Shown: positions 1-8,626 of the stretch, piece by piece
Layout: each line of letters begins with the position of its first letter
Numbering within the stretch: the stretch's first letter is position 1
Assembly: GCF_000244895.1 (NCBI RefSeq)
Contig: NZ_CM001441.1
Coordinates: 1,178,001-1,242,000 of the forward strand
Reading direction: 5' to 3'
Length of the DNA: 64,000 bases
Origin: Desulfosporosinus youngiae DSM 17734
Lineage (GTDB): Bacteria > Bacillota > Desulfitobacteriia > Desulfitobacteriales > Desulfitobacteriaceae
The notes under the pieces: model-generated
Seen by the model: the letters and a program-made list of their open reading frames with translations, nothing else
What the model was told of the DNA's origin: nothing
Databases searched by the model: none
Position numbers and translations under genes: made by a program

Positions 1-2
1 GT

Positions 3-341
3 GACTGGGAAATGACGGCCCTCACCGGCCCTGTTTATGATATACAACGTCTGGGCTTTGATTTTGTGGCTTCTCCTCGTCATGCGGATATTTTAATGGT
101 GACCGGGCCGGTAACAAGAAACTTAGAAATAGCAGTACATAAGACCTTTGCGGCGACCCCTGCCCCGAAACTTGTGTTAGCTGTCGGCACTTGTGCCTGT
201 AGCGGCGGGATATGCGGCAAAAGCTATGCAAGCTCCGGAGGAGTGGGTAATATCATTCCGGTGGATGTCTTTATACCGGGTTGTCCGCCGCGACCACAAG
301 CTTTGATCCAAGGCTTACTCAAGGCAGTCGGCAGAGCTTAA
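3..341 (+). CDS. NuoB/HycG-like [4Fe-4S] subunit, 3' part (5' end off window)
   Basis: The reading frame is open from the window edge and begins with Asp-Trp-Glu, the residues that normally follow the first Cys-x-x-Cys of the NuoB / [NiFe]-hydrogenase small subunit family. The first cysteine pair therefore lies just outside the window. Still visible are GTCACSGG and, near the end, PGCPPRP, which carry the other two cysteines of the proximal [4Fe-4S] cluster. The family passes electrons between a catalytic subunit and quinone or membrane partners (complex I, Ech/Hyc hydrogenases). The C-terminus is complete and short, as in HycG-type proteins. Which complex it belongs to cannot be told without the upstream genes. 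Confidence 0.85.
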   Translation, partial: DWEMTALTGPVYDIQRLGFDFVASPRHADILMVTGPVTRNLEIAVHKTFAATPAPKLVLAVGTCACSGGICGKSYASSGGVGNIIPVDVFIPGCPPRPQALIQGLLKAVGRA

Positions 342-451
342 CGTACAGTGGAGCGGGCTCAGCTCATTTCTTGGATATGGCTCGACCTTTGAAGCGATGG
401 TCCAACCAAAATGGCCATGGCATTGGGGGGGTTCCACCTGTCGCGTGAGTT

Positions 452-2323
452 TTAAAACGTAATCTCTAGGTCTTTTATCTTACGGTAGAGTGTATTTCGT
501 CCAATTCCAAGAAGTTTTGCGGCGGGTGCGATTTTTCCTTTAGTTTGGTTGAGGGCATAGATGATCGCTTGTTTGGTTTGTTGATCAAGTAAAGGCTCAG
601 TTGAGGCTTGGGTATTCTCCACGCTCTGCAGAATTTCATCCGGAAGATCGGCTGTGGTTAGAATGGGGCCATCTGCTAAGGCCACCATGCTCTCAATGCA
701 GTTCTCTAATTCCCGGACATTACCCGGCCATGAATGGGCCAACAGGTAAGTATAAACGTCCTCTTGAATTCCTAGCGGAGGGAGTCCAAGGGACTTACAG
801 GTTTTATCAATAAAATAAGGAACTAAGTCTCGAATATCTTCGGAGCGTTCACGCAGTGGAGGTAACTCTAAAGTAACGACTTTCAGACGATAGTATAAAT
901 CCAAACGAAATTGAGCTGCTGAGACTAAGGCACTGAGGTCTTTATGAGTTGCCGCAATGACTCGTACATCAATCTTAAGGGCTTTTGTATCTCCAATCCG
1001 AGAAACTTCTTTTTCTTGGAGTACTCGAAGAAGGGCAACTTGTACATTTAAGGGCATATCTCCAATTTCATCGAGGAAAATAGTTCCTTTATTAGCCAAT
1101 TCAAATTTACCGGGTTTTCCGCCCCGGCGTGCACCTGTGAAAGCCCCATCTACATAACCGAACAACTCACTTTCAATGAGTGAAGCAGGAAGCGAGGCAC
1201 AGTTTAAGGCGACAAAAGGTCCTTGACTACGTGAGCTGAGTTTATGGATTGTACGGGAAATTATTTCCTTGCCGGTTCCGCTTTCCCCGTGAATGAGTAC
1301 AGAAGAGTGAGTTGAGGAGATTTTCGAAGCCCGTGCCAACGTTCGCTGTGAAAGCTGACTATTACCAATCCATAATGAATTGCTCAGAGGAGTTTCCTTT
1401 TTTATTTGCAAGGTTCCTACCGCACCTATTGATTGCCCCGCTTCATTGAAGACCTGATTTAAATGAGAGGTGATTTCTTTGCCTGTGCTATCTTTTAAAT
1501 GGAGATTAAGAGAATGGCCGTTCAAAATCCATCCTTTTGGCGTACTAAAAACTTCTCCAGCGAGTTTCCCGATGATGTCCTCCTGTTTACGGCCAAGCAG
1601 CCTAGCCCCATAGGAGTTGATACTAGTAATAATTCCATTATGATCAATGGTTAGAAATCCTTGCTGTAACAGTGAGGAAGCTAGTCTGGAACCCTCCTGG
1701 TAAAATTTTAGTTGATTTTCCAGCTCGAAAAGGCGTAAATTTTTTTCAATCATACTTGCACCCATCATGGCGATGTTTAAAATCTTTTGGCGATCTGGAT
1801 TAGCTTCACCACTAATATCTAAGACCCCAAGTGGTAAGCCCTGGCTGTTTTGGATTGGGGCGGCCCAACAGGCCAAAAAGTGATTATCGTGCACAAAGTG
1901 TTCCCAACCGAAGACAGACATGGGTGCATTTTCACGGAGGGCAGTTCCTATGGCGTTCGTCCCTCGTACTTCTTCACGCCAGCTGGCGCCGGGACTTAGA
2001 TTTACTTTCTGAGCTTTGCTCATAAAGGGGGCATCCCCGACTGCCTCGATGATGTACCCCTCGTTATCGCCCAACAAAACAGTATAATTTGTGCTGCCAA
2101 GCAAGCTGAAAATGTAAGGCAAAACAGGTTCACTTGCTCGGATCAAGGATTCTTGAGAGTCACGGCGTTCACTGAGACGCGCGCTTGTGAGAATGTCTTG
2201 GTGAGAAACCAGCGAGTGATCGACGTGATACTCTAAACTTCGTTGCCAAGAACGATAGATGGAAGGAGTTACTTCGGATTCAACGCTCTCTCCTTTGATA
2301 AAACGCTTCCAATGATTATCCAT
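452..2323 (-). CDS. Sigma-54-dependent activator, AcoR type (GAF-PAS-AAA+-Fis)
   Basis: A 623-residue enhancer-binding protein. The N-terminal third resembles the GAF sensor of AcoR (activator of acetoin/alcohol catabolism). A PAS-like segment follows at about 215-300, then the AAA+ domain with Walker A GESGTGKE near residue 345 and the sigma-54 contact loop GAFTGA. The C-terminus is a Fis-type helix-turn-helix (about 580-620, PAAKLLGIGRNTLYRKI). No receiver domain is present, so it probably senses a small molecule. It is divergent from the alcohol dehydrogenase gene, and a consensus -24/-12 promoter lies between them, so that gene is its obvious target. A second such promoter precedes the aldehyde oxidoreductase. 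The inducing ligand is unknown. Confidence 0.93.
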   Translation of the reverse strand: MDNHWKRFIKGESVESEVTPSIYRSWQRSLEYHVDHSLVSHQDILTSARLSERRDSQESLIRASEPVLPYIFSLLGSTNYTVLLGDNEGYIIEAVGDAPFMSKAQKVNLSPGASWREEVRGTNAIGTALRENAPMSVFGWEHFVHDNHFLACWAAPIQNSQGLPLGVLDISGEANPDRQKILNIAMMGASMIEKNLRLFELENQLKFYQEGSRLASSLLQQGFLTIDHNGIITSINSYGARLLGRKQEDIIGKLAGEVFSTPKGWILNGHSLNLHLKDSTGKEITSHLNQVFNEAGQSIGAVGTLQIKKETPLSNSLWIGNSQLSQRTLARASKISSTHSSVLIHGESGTGKEIISRTIHKLSSRSQGPFVALNCASLPASLIESELFGYVDGAFTGARRGGKPGKFELANKGTIFLDEIGDMPLNVQVALLRVLQEKEVSRIGDTKALKIDVRVIAATHKDLSALVSAAQFRLDLYYRLKVVTLELPPLRERSEDIRDLVPYFIDKTCKSLGLPPLGIQEDVYTYLLAHSWPGNVRELENCIESMVALADGPILTTADLPDEILQSVENTQASTEPLLDQQTKQAIIYALNQTKGKIAPAAKLLGIGRNTLYRKIKDLEITF

Positions 2324-2429
2324 ACCACTCTCTTTTCTCCTCTCTAAGCATTGGTTTTTTCCTTACACTTGACAGGATATCATACCTATTTTAATCAAAC
2401 AACTGGTTGAAAAATAAGCGGTCTTTGAA

Positions 2430-2448
2430 GTGTTCCGTTTTAGAGCAC
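2430..2448. promoter_or_regulatory. Candidate activator-binding site (GTGTTC-N7-GAGCAC)
   Basis: Imperfect dyad GTGTTC (2430-2435) / GAGCAC (2443-2448). The same half-sites recur singly at 2750-2755 and 2794-2799, all upstream of the sigma-54 promoter. This repeated pattern fits upstream activating sequences for the neighbouring AcoR-like protein. It is inferred from position and recurrence only. Confidence 0.35.
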
Positions 2449-2683
2449 AAAGATAAGATGAATGATCAAAAATGATACATTTTTCTGATCTAATTGTTGG
2501 ATTTTTCTTATTTCTTTTTTTGAAAAAGTATTTTTTACTCTTGAAATAGTGTTTATTTTAATTTATTTCATTTGGTTGAGAGCATGGGATGCGATGTTTT
2601 AGCGCTTGACAGGTATGATGGTCAGTGGCCGGATTTTTTTACGCAGATACCATTTTTATTATAAAACACTCTAAATGTTCTTG

Positions 2684-2710
2684 CGACAAATGATTTATAC
2701 ACATTTGTCG
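2684..2710. promoter_or_regulatory. Perfect 9-bp inverted repeat, candidate enhancer site
   Basis: CGACAAATG (2684-2692) and CATTTGTCG (2702-2710) form a perfect 9-bp dyad with a 9-bp spacer, about 200 bp upstream of the sigma-54 promoter. That is a usual distance for an enhancer bound by this activator class. The binding protein is not proven. Confidence 0.4.
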
Positions 2711-2755
2711 TTTTTGGTTTAATCTGAAAAAAGTATCCGATAGTAGAAAGTGTTC

Positions 2756-2775
2756 AAAATTGGTACTCCAATTTT
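2756..2775. promoter_or_regulatory. Perfect 8-bp inverted repeat upstream of the sigma-54 promoter
   Basis: AAAATTGG (2756-2763) TACT CCAATTTT (2768-2775) is a perfect dyad about 130 bp upstream of the -24 element. It may be an operator or an IHF/enhancer-region element. No T-run follows, so it is not a terminator. Confidence 0.35.
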
Positions 2776-2904
2776 TACAAGTGTATCAGACTAGAGCACT
2801 TAAAATAGAATAAATTTTTAATAAAATTGTGAATAAATTAACAAGTCTCAATAATCTTAGAAGAACCAGTCATAATAATCTAGTAAATTAAAATTTTCGG
2901 ATTT

Positions 2905-2921
2905 TTGGCATGAGTCTTGCA
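2905..2921 (+). promoter_or_regulatory. Sigma-54 promoter (-24/-12) of the alcohol dehydrogenase gene
   Basis: TTGGCATGAGTCTTGCA has the invariant GG (2907-2908) and GC (2919-2920) separated by exactly 10 bases, matching the sigma-54 consensus. Transcription should start near 2931, giving a leader of roughly 75 bases before the ATG at 3009. The gene for a sigma-54 activator is adjacent and divergent. Confidence 0.85.
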
Positions 2922-3008
2922 ATATGTAAAGATATCCAAATAGGGGAATAGTAGTACAATTGCCGCAGGTAGACAAGCGAAAGCCATAAAGAATGGGAGG
3001 AATCGAAT

Positions 3009-4172
3009 ATGTCAATCATTCATCAAGTGTATGGGTATTACATGCCTACAGTTAACCTAATGGGTGCTGGAGCAGCACAAGAAACCGGCAAACAAGCAAA
3101 ATTACTGGGTGGAGAAAAAGTTCTGCTGGTGACCGACGCCTTTCTCGAAAAAATAGGAATGGCCCAAGAAATTGCTGATATCATCGAAAAAGAAGGCGTC
3201 AAAGTTGTAATTTTTGGTGGTGCTGAACCAAATCCGACGGATAAAAACGTGCATGATGGATATGACATTTATACGAAAGAAGGATGTAACCTGATCGTTT
3301 CCGTAGGCGGAGGATCTTCTCATGATTGCGCCAAAGGGATTGGCCTGGTGGCAGGTAATGGCGGAAGAATTAATGATTATGAAGGGGTCGATAAATCTCC
3401 ATTGCCGATGGCTCCAATGATTGCCATTAACACGACGGCCGGTACAGCCGCCGAAATGACAAGATTCTGTATTATCACGGATGCTGAGCGGCATATAAAA
3501 ATGGCCATCGTTGACTGGCATGTAACCCCGAATGTTTCGATTAATGATCCTTTGTTAATGATGAAACAACCGCCCGGCTTAACTGCCGCTACCGGGATGG
3601 ATGCTCTTACTCATGCTGTCGAGGCTTATGTTTCTACAGCGGCCACACCGGTGACTGATTCGGCTGCCTTAATGGCGTTTAAGCTTATCCCCAGATATCT
3701 GCGCCGTGCTGTAGCAAATGGCGATGATTTTGAGGCTCGTGACAAGATGGCTTATGCACAATTATTGGCTGGTATGGCGTTTAATAATGCGAGCTTAGGT
3801 TATGTTCATGCGATGGCACATCAATTAGGCGGATTCTATAATTTGCCTCATGGTGTCTGTAACGCAATCCTTCTTCCTCACGTTTGCCGCTTCAATATGA
3901 TCGGTAATCTCGATCGTTTTGCTGAGATTGCCGAGGCAATGGGAGAAAATATTGATGGACTTTCGGTCAGAGAAGCTGCAGAAAAATGCTTAACCGCCAT
4001 CGCCACATTGTCCGCTGATGTCGGAATTCCTTCCGGGTTAAATGAATTAAATGTCAAAGAAGAAGACTTAACTGTGATGGCCACCAATGCGAAATTAGAT
4101 GCTTGTCAATTAACGAATCCTCGTACAGCAACACTCGAACAAGTGATTCAAATTTATAAGAATGCAATGTAA
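3009..4172 (+). CDS. Iron-containing alcohol dehydrogenase
   Basis: A 387-residue group III (Fe-ADH) NAD(P)-dependent dehydrogenase that interconverts primary alcohols and aldehydes in the cytoplasm. Visible features are the nucleotide-binding GGGSSHD motif near residue 100, the family signature around GMDALTHAVEAYVS, and the metal-binding histidines in VHAMAHQLGG and NLPHGVCNAILLPHV. Length is normal for the family. The ATG follows the ribosome binding site GGGAGGA. It stands alone between the sigma-54 promoter and a strong terminator. With the AcoR-type regulator and the downstream aldehyde oxidoreductase it suggests oxidation of an alcohol such as ethanol through the aldehyde to the acid. 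Substrate cannot be read from sequence. Confidence 0.95.
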   Translation: MSIIHQVYGYYMPTVNLMGAGAAQETGKQAKLLGGEKVLLVTDAFLEKIGMAQEIADIIEKEGVKVVIFGGAEPNPTDKNVHDGYDIYTKEGCNLIVSVGGGSSHDCAKGIGLVAGNGGRINDYEGVDKSPLPMAPMIAINTTAGTAAEMTRFCIITDAERHIKMAIVDWHVTPNVSINDPLLMMKQPPGLTAATGMDALTHAVEAYVSTAATPVTDSAALMAFKLIPRYLRRAVANGDDFEARDKMAYAQLLAGMAFNNASLGYVHAMAHQLGGFYNLPHGVCNAILLPHVCRFNMIGNLDRFAEIAEAMGENIDGLSVREAAEKCLTAIATLSADVGIPSGLNELNVKEEDLTVMATNAKLDACQLTNPRTATLEQVIQIYKNAM

Positions 4173-4207
4173 ATGGCTTTCTTTTATCAAAATTTTTTAG
4201 GCTAAGT

Positions 4208-4250
4208 AAAAAAAGACAGGGGACTGAGATAAGTCCTCTGTCTTTTTTAG
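4208..4250. terminator. Rho-independent terminator, probably bidirectional
   Basis: A long stem (17 positions with one mismatch) is flanked by an A-run on the left and a T-run on the right. It can therefore end both the alcohol dehydrogenase transcript and the convergent MoeA-like gene. Confidence 0.85.
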
Positions 4251-4288
4251 CGTTTTTTAAGCAAATGTGTTTTTGCATAGAAATACGC

Positions 4289-5311
4289 TTATTTTCCGAA
4301 CGAACAATGCGGATAGGTGCAGACCGGGCAGTCAAGACAAAGTCCGCCGCTTCCAAGCTTGACTATGTCATGGCGGGTCAGCCTTTCTCCGGCGAGTAAT
4401 CTTGGAGCGATTAAATCGAAGGCAGTTGTCTTAGCATACATAACGCATCCTGGTAATCCCATAATGGGAATCTCCCCCATATAGGCAAGCAAAAACATAG
4501 CCCCAGGTAAAACAGGAGCGCCGTAAGTGATTAGTTCGGCTCCCAGCTCTTTAATAGCCGTGGGTGTCACGTCATCAGGATCGACAGACATACCGCCGCT
4601 GACTAAGAGCATTTCGGCCCCTTTGGCCAGTTGATCACGAATGCTGGCTTGGATTAGGGATACATCATCACTGGCATAGGTTTGTTCTATGACCATTGAT
4701 CCCCAATTTTCAACTTTCGAGCGCAGCACCGGACCGAATTTATCCTGAATTCGTCCATGAAAGACTTCACTTCCGGTTATGGTAATACCGACCCTAAAGG
4801 GCTTTAGCGGTCTTACTTCTAAGATAGGAGTTTTAAAGGTCTTGGCGGTTTCCTCCGCTTCGATAATTATTTTTTCATCGATCATGAGAGGAACAACCCG
4901 GGTTCCAGCGACTTTGTCTCCTTTTTTAACAGGGTAATGATTGTGAAGTGTGGAGAGAATGACCCCTTCTAAGGTATTCAAAGCTAAAATACCGTCTTCT
5001 GATGAGTAAAGAAGCCCATCGTGAGCAGCTGTCAGGGTGATTTTTCCTTCTTTAGGCTCGTCAAGGATTAAGCCGGAACCGGATACTGCATTGGCAAGTC
5101 GCTCTGCTGCCTCATTCTCATGAATAAGACCGGGTTTTTGATCCCAGACGTAGATATGCTCTTTCCCCATACTTAGGAGAACCGGGATATCTTCTTCCCT
5201 AATGATATGCCCCTTGCGAAAACGGGGACCTTTAATTACGCCAGGGATAATTTGTGTCATGTCATGAATGAGAATGGCACCAACAGAATCTTGCACTTTA
5301 ATTTTTTCCAT
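4289..5311 (-). CDS. Molybdopterin-binding protein, MoeA/MogA fold
   Basis: A 340-residue protein with a MoeA-like N-terminal part and a molybdopterin-binding MPT domain in the C-terminal half (residues about 170-320, including the loop LLVSGGMSVDPDDVTPTA). It is shorter than typical MoeA (about 400) and ends in a cysteine-rich tail, CLDCPVCTYPHCSFGK, that could bind a metal. The start at 5311 is chosen because GGAGG lies 8-9 bases upstream; an in-frame start 48 bases further upstream lacks a site. Its position next to a molybdenum aldehyde oxidoreductase suggests a role in inserting or tailoring the cofactor, but it could be a sensor-like homolog rather than MoeA proper. Confidence 0.85.
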   Translation of the reverse strand: MEKIKVQDSVGAILIHDMTQIIPGVIKGPRFRKGHIIREEDIPVLLSMGKEHIYVWDQKPGLIHENEAAERLANAVSGSGLILDEPKEGKITLTAAHDGLLYSSEDGILALNTLEGVILSTLHNHYPVKKGDKVAGTRVVPLMIDEKIIIEAEETAKTFKTPILEVRPLKPFRVGITITGSEVFHGRIQDKFGPVLRSKVENWGSMVIEQTYASDDVSLIQASIRDQLAKGAEMLLVSGGMSVDPDDVTPTAIKELGAELITYGAPVLPGAMFLLAYMGEIPIMGLPGCVMYAKTTAFDLIAPRLLAGERLTRHDIVKLGSGGLCLDCPVCTYPHCSFGK

Positions 5312-5338
5312 AGAGATAGCCTCCAATTCGTGATGAGA

Positions 5339-5359
5339 GTGTGTTAGGTTTGAACACAC
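5339..5359. promoter_or_regulatory. Perfect inverted repeat GTGTGTT-N7-AACACAC
   Basis: GTGTGTT (5339-5345) and AACACAC (5353-5359) form a perfect 7-bp dyad with a 7-bp spacer, 28 bases upstream of the MoeA-like gene start and about 210 bases upstream of the second sigma-54 promoter. The GTGTT core resembles the half-site upstream of the alcohol dehydrogenase, so it may be a shared activator site. Confidence 0.4.
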
Positions 5360-5468
5360 CTATTGTGGAATTGAAACTGTCAGATGTTCAGAGGCAGACT
5401 GAGGGAAAGGCAATCTGTCTCTTGCATGGTATCGCATTCTTAACACGAGGTCAAGGCCGATTTACAAT

Positions 5469-5492
5469 CCGCCGGCCAGGGATGGCCGGCGG
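5469..5492. promoter_or_regulatory. GC-rich perfect hairpin CCGCCGGCC-N6-GGCCGGCGG
   Basis: A perfect 9-bp GC-only stem with a 6-base loop sits in the divergent intergenic region between the MoeA-like gene and the aldehyde oxidoreductase, about 80 bp upstream of the sigma-54 promoter. It lacks a T-run. It could be an activator site or a DNA-structure element. Confidence 0.4.
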
Positions 5493-5568
5493 TCATAATG
5501 GTCCATAAGGAAATCTGTGTTCTTTGTCAGAATGAGCGGAAGGGCAAGTGTCCAAATTATTCGAATTC

Positions 5569-5585
5569 TTGGCATAAAACTTGCA
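5569..5585 (+). promoter_or_regulatory. Sigma-54 promoter of the aldehyde oxidoreductase operon
   Basis: TTGGCATAAAACTTGCA has GG (5571-5572) and GC (5583-5584) 10 bases apart and shares TTGGCAT and CTTGCA with the promoter at 2905. The start of transcription should fall near 5596, leaving a leader of about 200 bases before the TTG start at 5798. Confidence 0.85.
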
Positions 5586-5603
5586 TCAGTTATAAGAAGA
5601 ACA

Positions 5604-5728
5604 AAGTAAAGCAAAGCCAATCAAATTTAAAACAAACAAAAACAATTCGTCTAGTCAAACAAAAAAGAATGGAGGAATGATTTGTCAGTTGTTCATTAGA
5701 TGGATGGGTGGGAAAATTTGCTTTACTT
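5604..5728 (+). promoter_or_regulatory. Leader with a 12-bp long-range stem
   Basis: AAGTAAAGCAAA (5604-5615) is perfectly complementary to TTTGCTTTACTT (5717-5728), so the leader of the aldehyde oxidoreductase mRNA can close an approximately 100-base domain. A nested CTAGTC (5651) / GACTAG (5732) pairing competes with it. No known molybdenum-cofactor riboswitch consensus was recognised. Confidence 0.35.
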
Positions 5729-5797
5729 GATGACTAGTATTTGGGAGGAATAAATCGAAGTTGCAGAGTTCTGTTGAAGAAAAGGAGATGGAAAAAG

Positions 5798-8521
5798 TTG
5801 ATTAAGAGAAATCTAATTATTAACGGTGTTCCTCAGACTTTGGTTGTCGATGAGGAAGTCACCTTAGCAAATGTTTTACGGGGACAATTACACATGACCG
5901 GAACCAAAGTCGGATGTGGAAAAGCTCAATGTGGTGCTTGCTCCGTTATTGTAAATGGAAAAGTCATCCGTTCCTGTGTCATGAAAATGAAACGGGTTGC
6001 TGATGAGGCAGTTATCACGACCATCGAAGGAGTAGGAACCAAGGACAACTTACATCCATTACAACTTGCCTGGATGATTCATGGAGCTGCCCAATGCGGC
6101 TTCTGTAGTCCTGGATTTATTGTTTCAGCTAAACAACTCTTAGAGGAAAATGTAAATCCAACGAGAGAAGACGTTCGGGATTGGTTCCAAAAACACAGAA
6201 ATGCATGCCGCTGCACAGGGTATATCCCTTTAATTGACGCAGTCATGGAAGCTGCTCGATTGATGCGCGGCGAGGTTACTGTTGAAGAGTTATGGTGTAA
6301 ATTGCCTGAGGATGGCCGAATTTGGGGCAGCGAATATATTCGTCCCTCTGCCTTGGCCAAAGTTACCGGGACTTGCGACTTTGGCGCAGATTTGGGGCTT
6401 AAAATGCCTTGTGGAACTCTGCAGCTTAAACTGGTTCAAGCCAAAGTTTCTCATGCTAATATTATTTCGATCGACACATCTGAGGCTGAAAAAATGCCGG
6501 GCGTCTATAAAGTTATTACCCACAAGGATGTTATTGGTAAGAACCGAATCACCGGCCTGATCACTTTCCCGACCAACAAAGGGGATGGATGGGAACGCCC
6601 GATTTTATGTGATAAAAAAGTGTTCCAATTTGGGGATGCCATCGCTATTGTTGCAGCAGATACTGCTGAACATGCCCAGGCAGCCGTCGAAAAAGTAAAG
6701 GTGGAGCTGGAATTACTCCCCGAATATATGAGCGCTCCCGCCGCTATGGCTGATGACGCTATTGAAATTCATCCCGGAACACCTAACATTTATTTTGAAA
6801 CCAAGGTTGTCAAAGGGGAAGATACTGCGCCGCTGCTTGAAGCGGCAGATGTCGTTGTGGAAGACGATTTTTATGTAGGACGTCAGCCCCACATGCCCAT
6901 CGAACCAGACGTTGGTTTTGCTTACTTTAACGACGATAAACTAATCATTCATTCCAAGAGTATTGGAATTCATCTCCATCATGCTATGATTGCGCCGGGA
7001 ATAGGATATGATCCGGATAAACTAATGTTAGTACAAAACCCTGCCGGCGGAACCTTTGGCTATAAGTTCAGTCCCACGATCGAAGCCCTGCTGGGGGTTG
7101 CTGCCGTGGCAACAGGCAAACCGGTATACCTTGAGTTTGACTACTACCAGCAAATGACCTATACCGGCAAACGTTCGCCTTTCTTTATGAATCTTAAATT
7201 CGGGGCTACTAAAGAGGGCAAGTTAATCGCCATGGAAAGCGATTGGAGCTGCGACCATGGTCCTTATTCCGAATTCGGCGACTTGGTAACCTTGCGTGGG
7301 AGCCAGTTCATGGGTGCCGGTTACCATATCCCCAATATTCGCGGTGAAGGCCGGACTGTGTGTACAAACCATGCTTGGGGCTCTGCCTTCCGGGGCTATG
7401 GATCTCCGCAAAGTGAATTTGCCTCCGAAGTATTAATGGATGAGCTTGCAGAAAAACTAGGTATGGATCCCTTTGAACTTCGCTATAAAAACGTCTACAG
7501 ACCGGGTGACACCACGCCAACCGGCTGCGAACCGGATGTATACAGTCTGGTCGAAATGATGGATAAGCTGAAACCTGCCTATATAAAAGCACAGGAATGG
7601 GCAAAACAGCCGGCGTCAGCTGAAAACAAGAAACGCGGAGTTGGAATGTCCATCGGGGTGTATGGTTCAGGCCTGGATGGTGCAGACAGTGCTGAAGTTA
7701 ATGTAGAGCTGACTGCTAAGGGAGTAACAGTGTATACTTCTTGGGAAGACCATGGTCAAGGGGCGGATATGGGAAGCTTAGCGACCGCACACGAGGCTTT
7801 GCGTCCTCTGGGCATCAAACCGGAAAATATCAAACTTGTTATGAACGATATGCAAACGACCCCTAACAGCGGACCGGCAGGAGGAAGCCGTTCTCAAGTA
7901 TTAGTCGGTAATGCCACCAGGGTTGCTTGCGAAATGCTGATAAAAGAAGTTACCAAAGCTGATGGAACGTTCCGTACCTATCAGGAAATGGTTGCCGAAG
8001 AATTGCCGGTATTCTTCCAAGGTAAGTGGACTGCCCCAGCTTCAGAGTGTAATCTTGAGACCGGACAAGGAAATCCGTTTGCTGTTTATATGTACGGAAT
8101 CTTCTTGTCACAAGTTGAGGTCGACATCACCACAGGTAAAACAGAGGTTGTCAAAATGACGGTGGTAGCTGATCCGGGTAAAATAGCCAATAAATTGGTG
8201 GTCGATGGACAAATGTACGGTGGAGTGGTTCAAGGTATTGGTCTCGCCTTAAGCGAAGATTTCGAAGACTTGAAGAAACACGTAGATCTGGTCGGTGCCG
8301 GCCTGCCCTATATCAAAGATGCTCCGGATAATATTGAACTCATCTATGTTGAAACCTATAGACCTTATGGTCCTTTCGGTGCCGCAGGCTGCGGAGAATT
8401 GCCGCTGACATGCCCCCATGGCTCAATTATAAATGCTATTTATAACGCCTGTGGAGCACGAATCAAGCATTTACCTGCCCGTCCGGAAAAAGTACTGGCT
8501 GCACTTCAGGCTAAGAATTAA
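5798..8521 (+). CDS. Aldehyde oxidoreductase, [2Fe-2S]/molybdopterin (MOP type)
   Basis: A xanthine-oxidase-family enzyme oxidising aldehydes to acids. The TTG start at 5798 (after AAAGGAGA) gives 907 residues, the length of Desulfovibrio gigas MOP. With this numbering the plant-type [2Fe-2S] ligands are C40, C45, C48 and C60, and the second cluster ligands are C100, C103, C137 and C139, the same positions as in MOP. The molybdopterin domains fill the rest, and the catalytic glutamate is E867 in GCGELPLT. There is no FAD domain, so electrons must go to another protein, plausibly the Fe-S/flavin protein encoded next. It is the first gene of the operon after the sigma-54 promoter. Confidence 0.96.
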   Translation: MIKRNLIINGVPQTLVVDEEVTLANVLRGQLHMTGTKVGCGKAQCGACSVIVNGKVIRSCVMKMKRVADEAVITTIEGVGTKDNLHPLQLAWMIHGAAQCGFCSPGFIVSAKQLLEENVNPTREDVRDWFQKHRNACRCTGYIPLIDAVMEAARLMRGEVTVEELWCKLPEDGRIWGSEYIRPSALAKVTGTCDFGADLGLKMPCGTLQLKLVQAKVSHANIISIDTSEAEKMPGVYKVITHKDVIGKNRITGLITFPTNKGDGWERPILCDKKVFQFGDAIAIVAADTAEHAQAAVEKVKVELELLPEYMSAPAAMADDAIEIHPGTPNIYFETKVVKGEDTAPLLEAADVVVEDDFYVGRQPHMPIEPDVGFAYFNDDKLIIHSKSIGIHLHHAMIAPGIGYDPDKLMLVQNPAGGTFGYKFSPTIEALLGVAAVATGKPVYLEFDYYQQMTYTGKRSPFFMNLKFGATKEGKLIAMESDWSCDHGPYSEFGDLVTLRGSQFMGAGYHIPNIRGEGRTVCTNHAWGSAFRGYGSPQSEFASEVLMDELAEKLGMDPFELRYKNVYRPGDTTPTGCEPDVYSLVEMMDKLKPAYIKAQEWAKQPASAENKKRGVGMSIGVYGSGLDGADSAEVNVELTAKGVTVYTSWEDHGQGADMGSLATAHEALRPLGIKPENIKLVMNDMQTTPNSGPAGGSRSQVLVGNATRVACEMLIKEVTKADGTFRTYQEMVAEELPVFFQGKWTAPASECNLETGQGNPFAVYMYGIFLSQVEVDITTGKTEVVKMTVVADPGKIANKLVVDGQMYGGVVQGIGLALSEDFEDLKKHVDLVGAGLPYIKDAPDNIELIYVETYRPYGPFGAAGCGELPLTCPHGSIINAIYNACGARIKHLPARPEKVLAALQAKN

Positions 8522-8535
8522 GAAACCGAATTTTA

Positions 8536-8580
8536 GGCAGGGAGCTTGAAATAGGTATTCACGATTTCAGGTTCCCTGCC
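8536..8580 (+). terminator. Strong stem-loop after the aldehyde oxidoreductase gene
   Basis: GGCAGGGA (8536-8543) pairs with TCCCTGCC (8573-8580), with further pairing of TGAAAT and ATTTCA inside. Only a short T-run follows, so it may be a partial terminator or an mRNA-stabilising processing element that lowers expression of the accessory genes. Confidence 0.6.
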
Positions 8581-8626
8581 TTGACTGACAATAACCGGTA
8601 TTAACTTAGGGAAGCGGGTGTTGCTG

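Noticed and set aside
5498-5680. 60-residue cysteine-containing frame upstream of the aldehyde oxidoreductase
   Set aside because: It has no ribosome binding site and the sigma-54 promoter at 5569-5585 lies inside it; composition is typical of random AT-rich DNA after residue 35.
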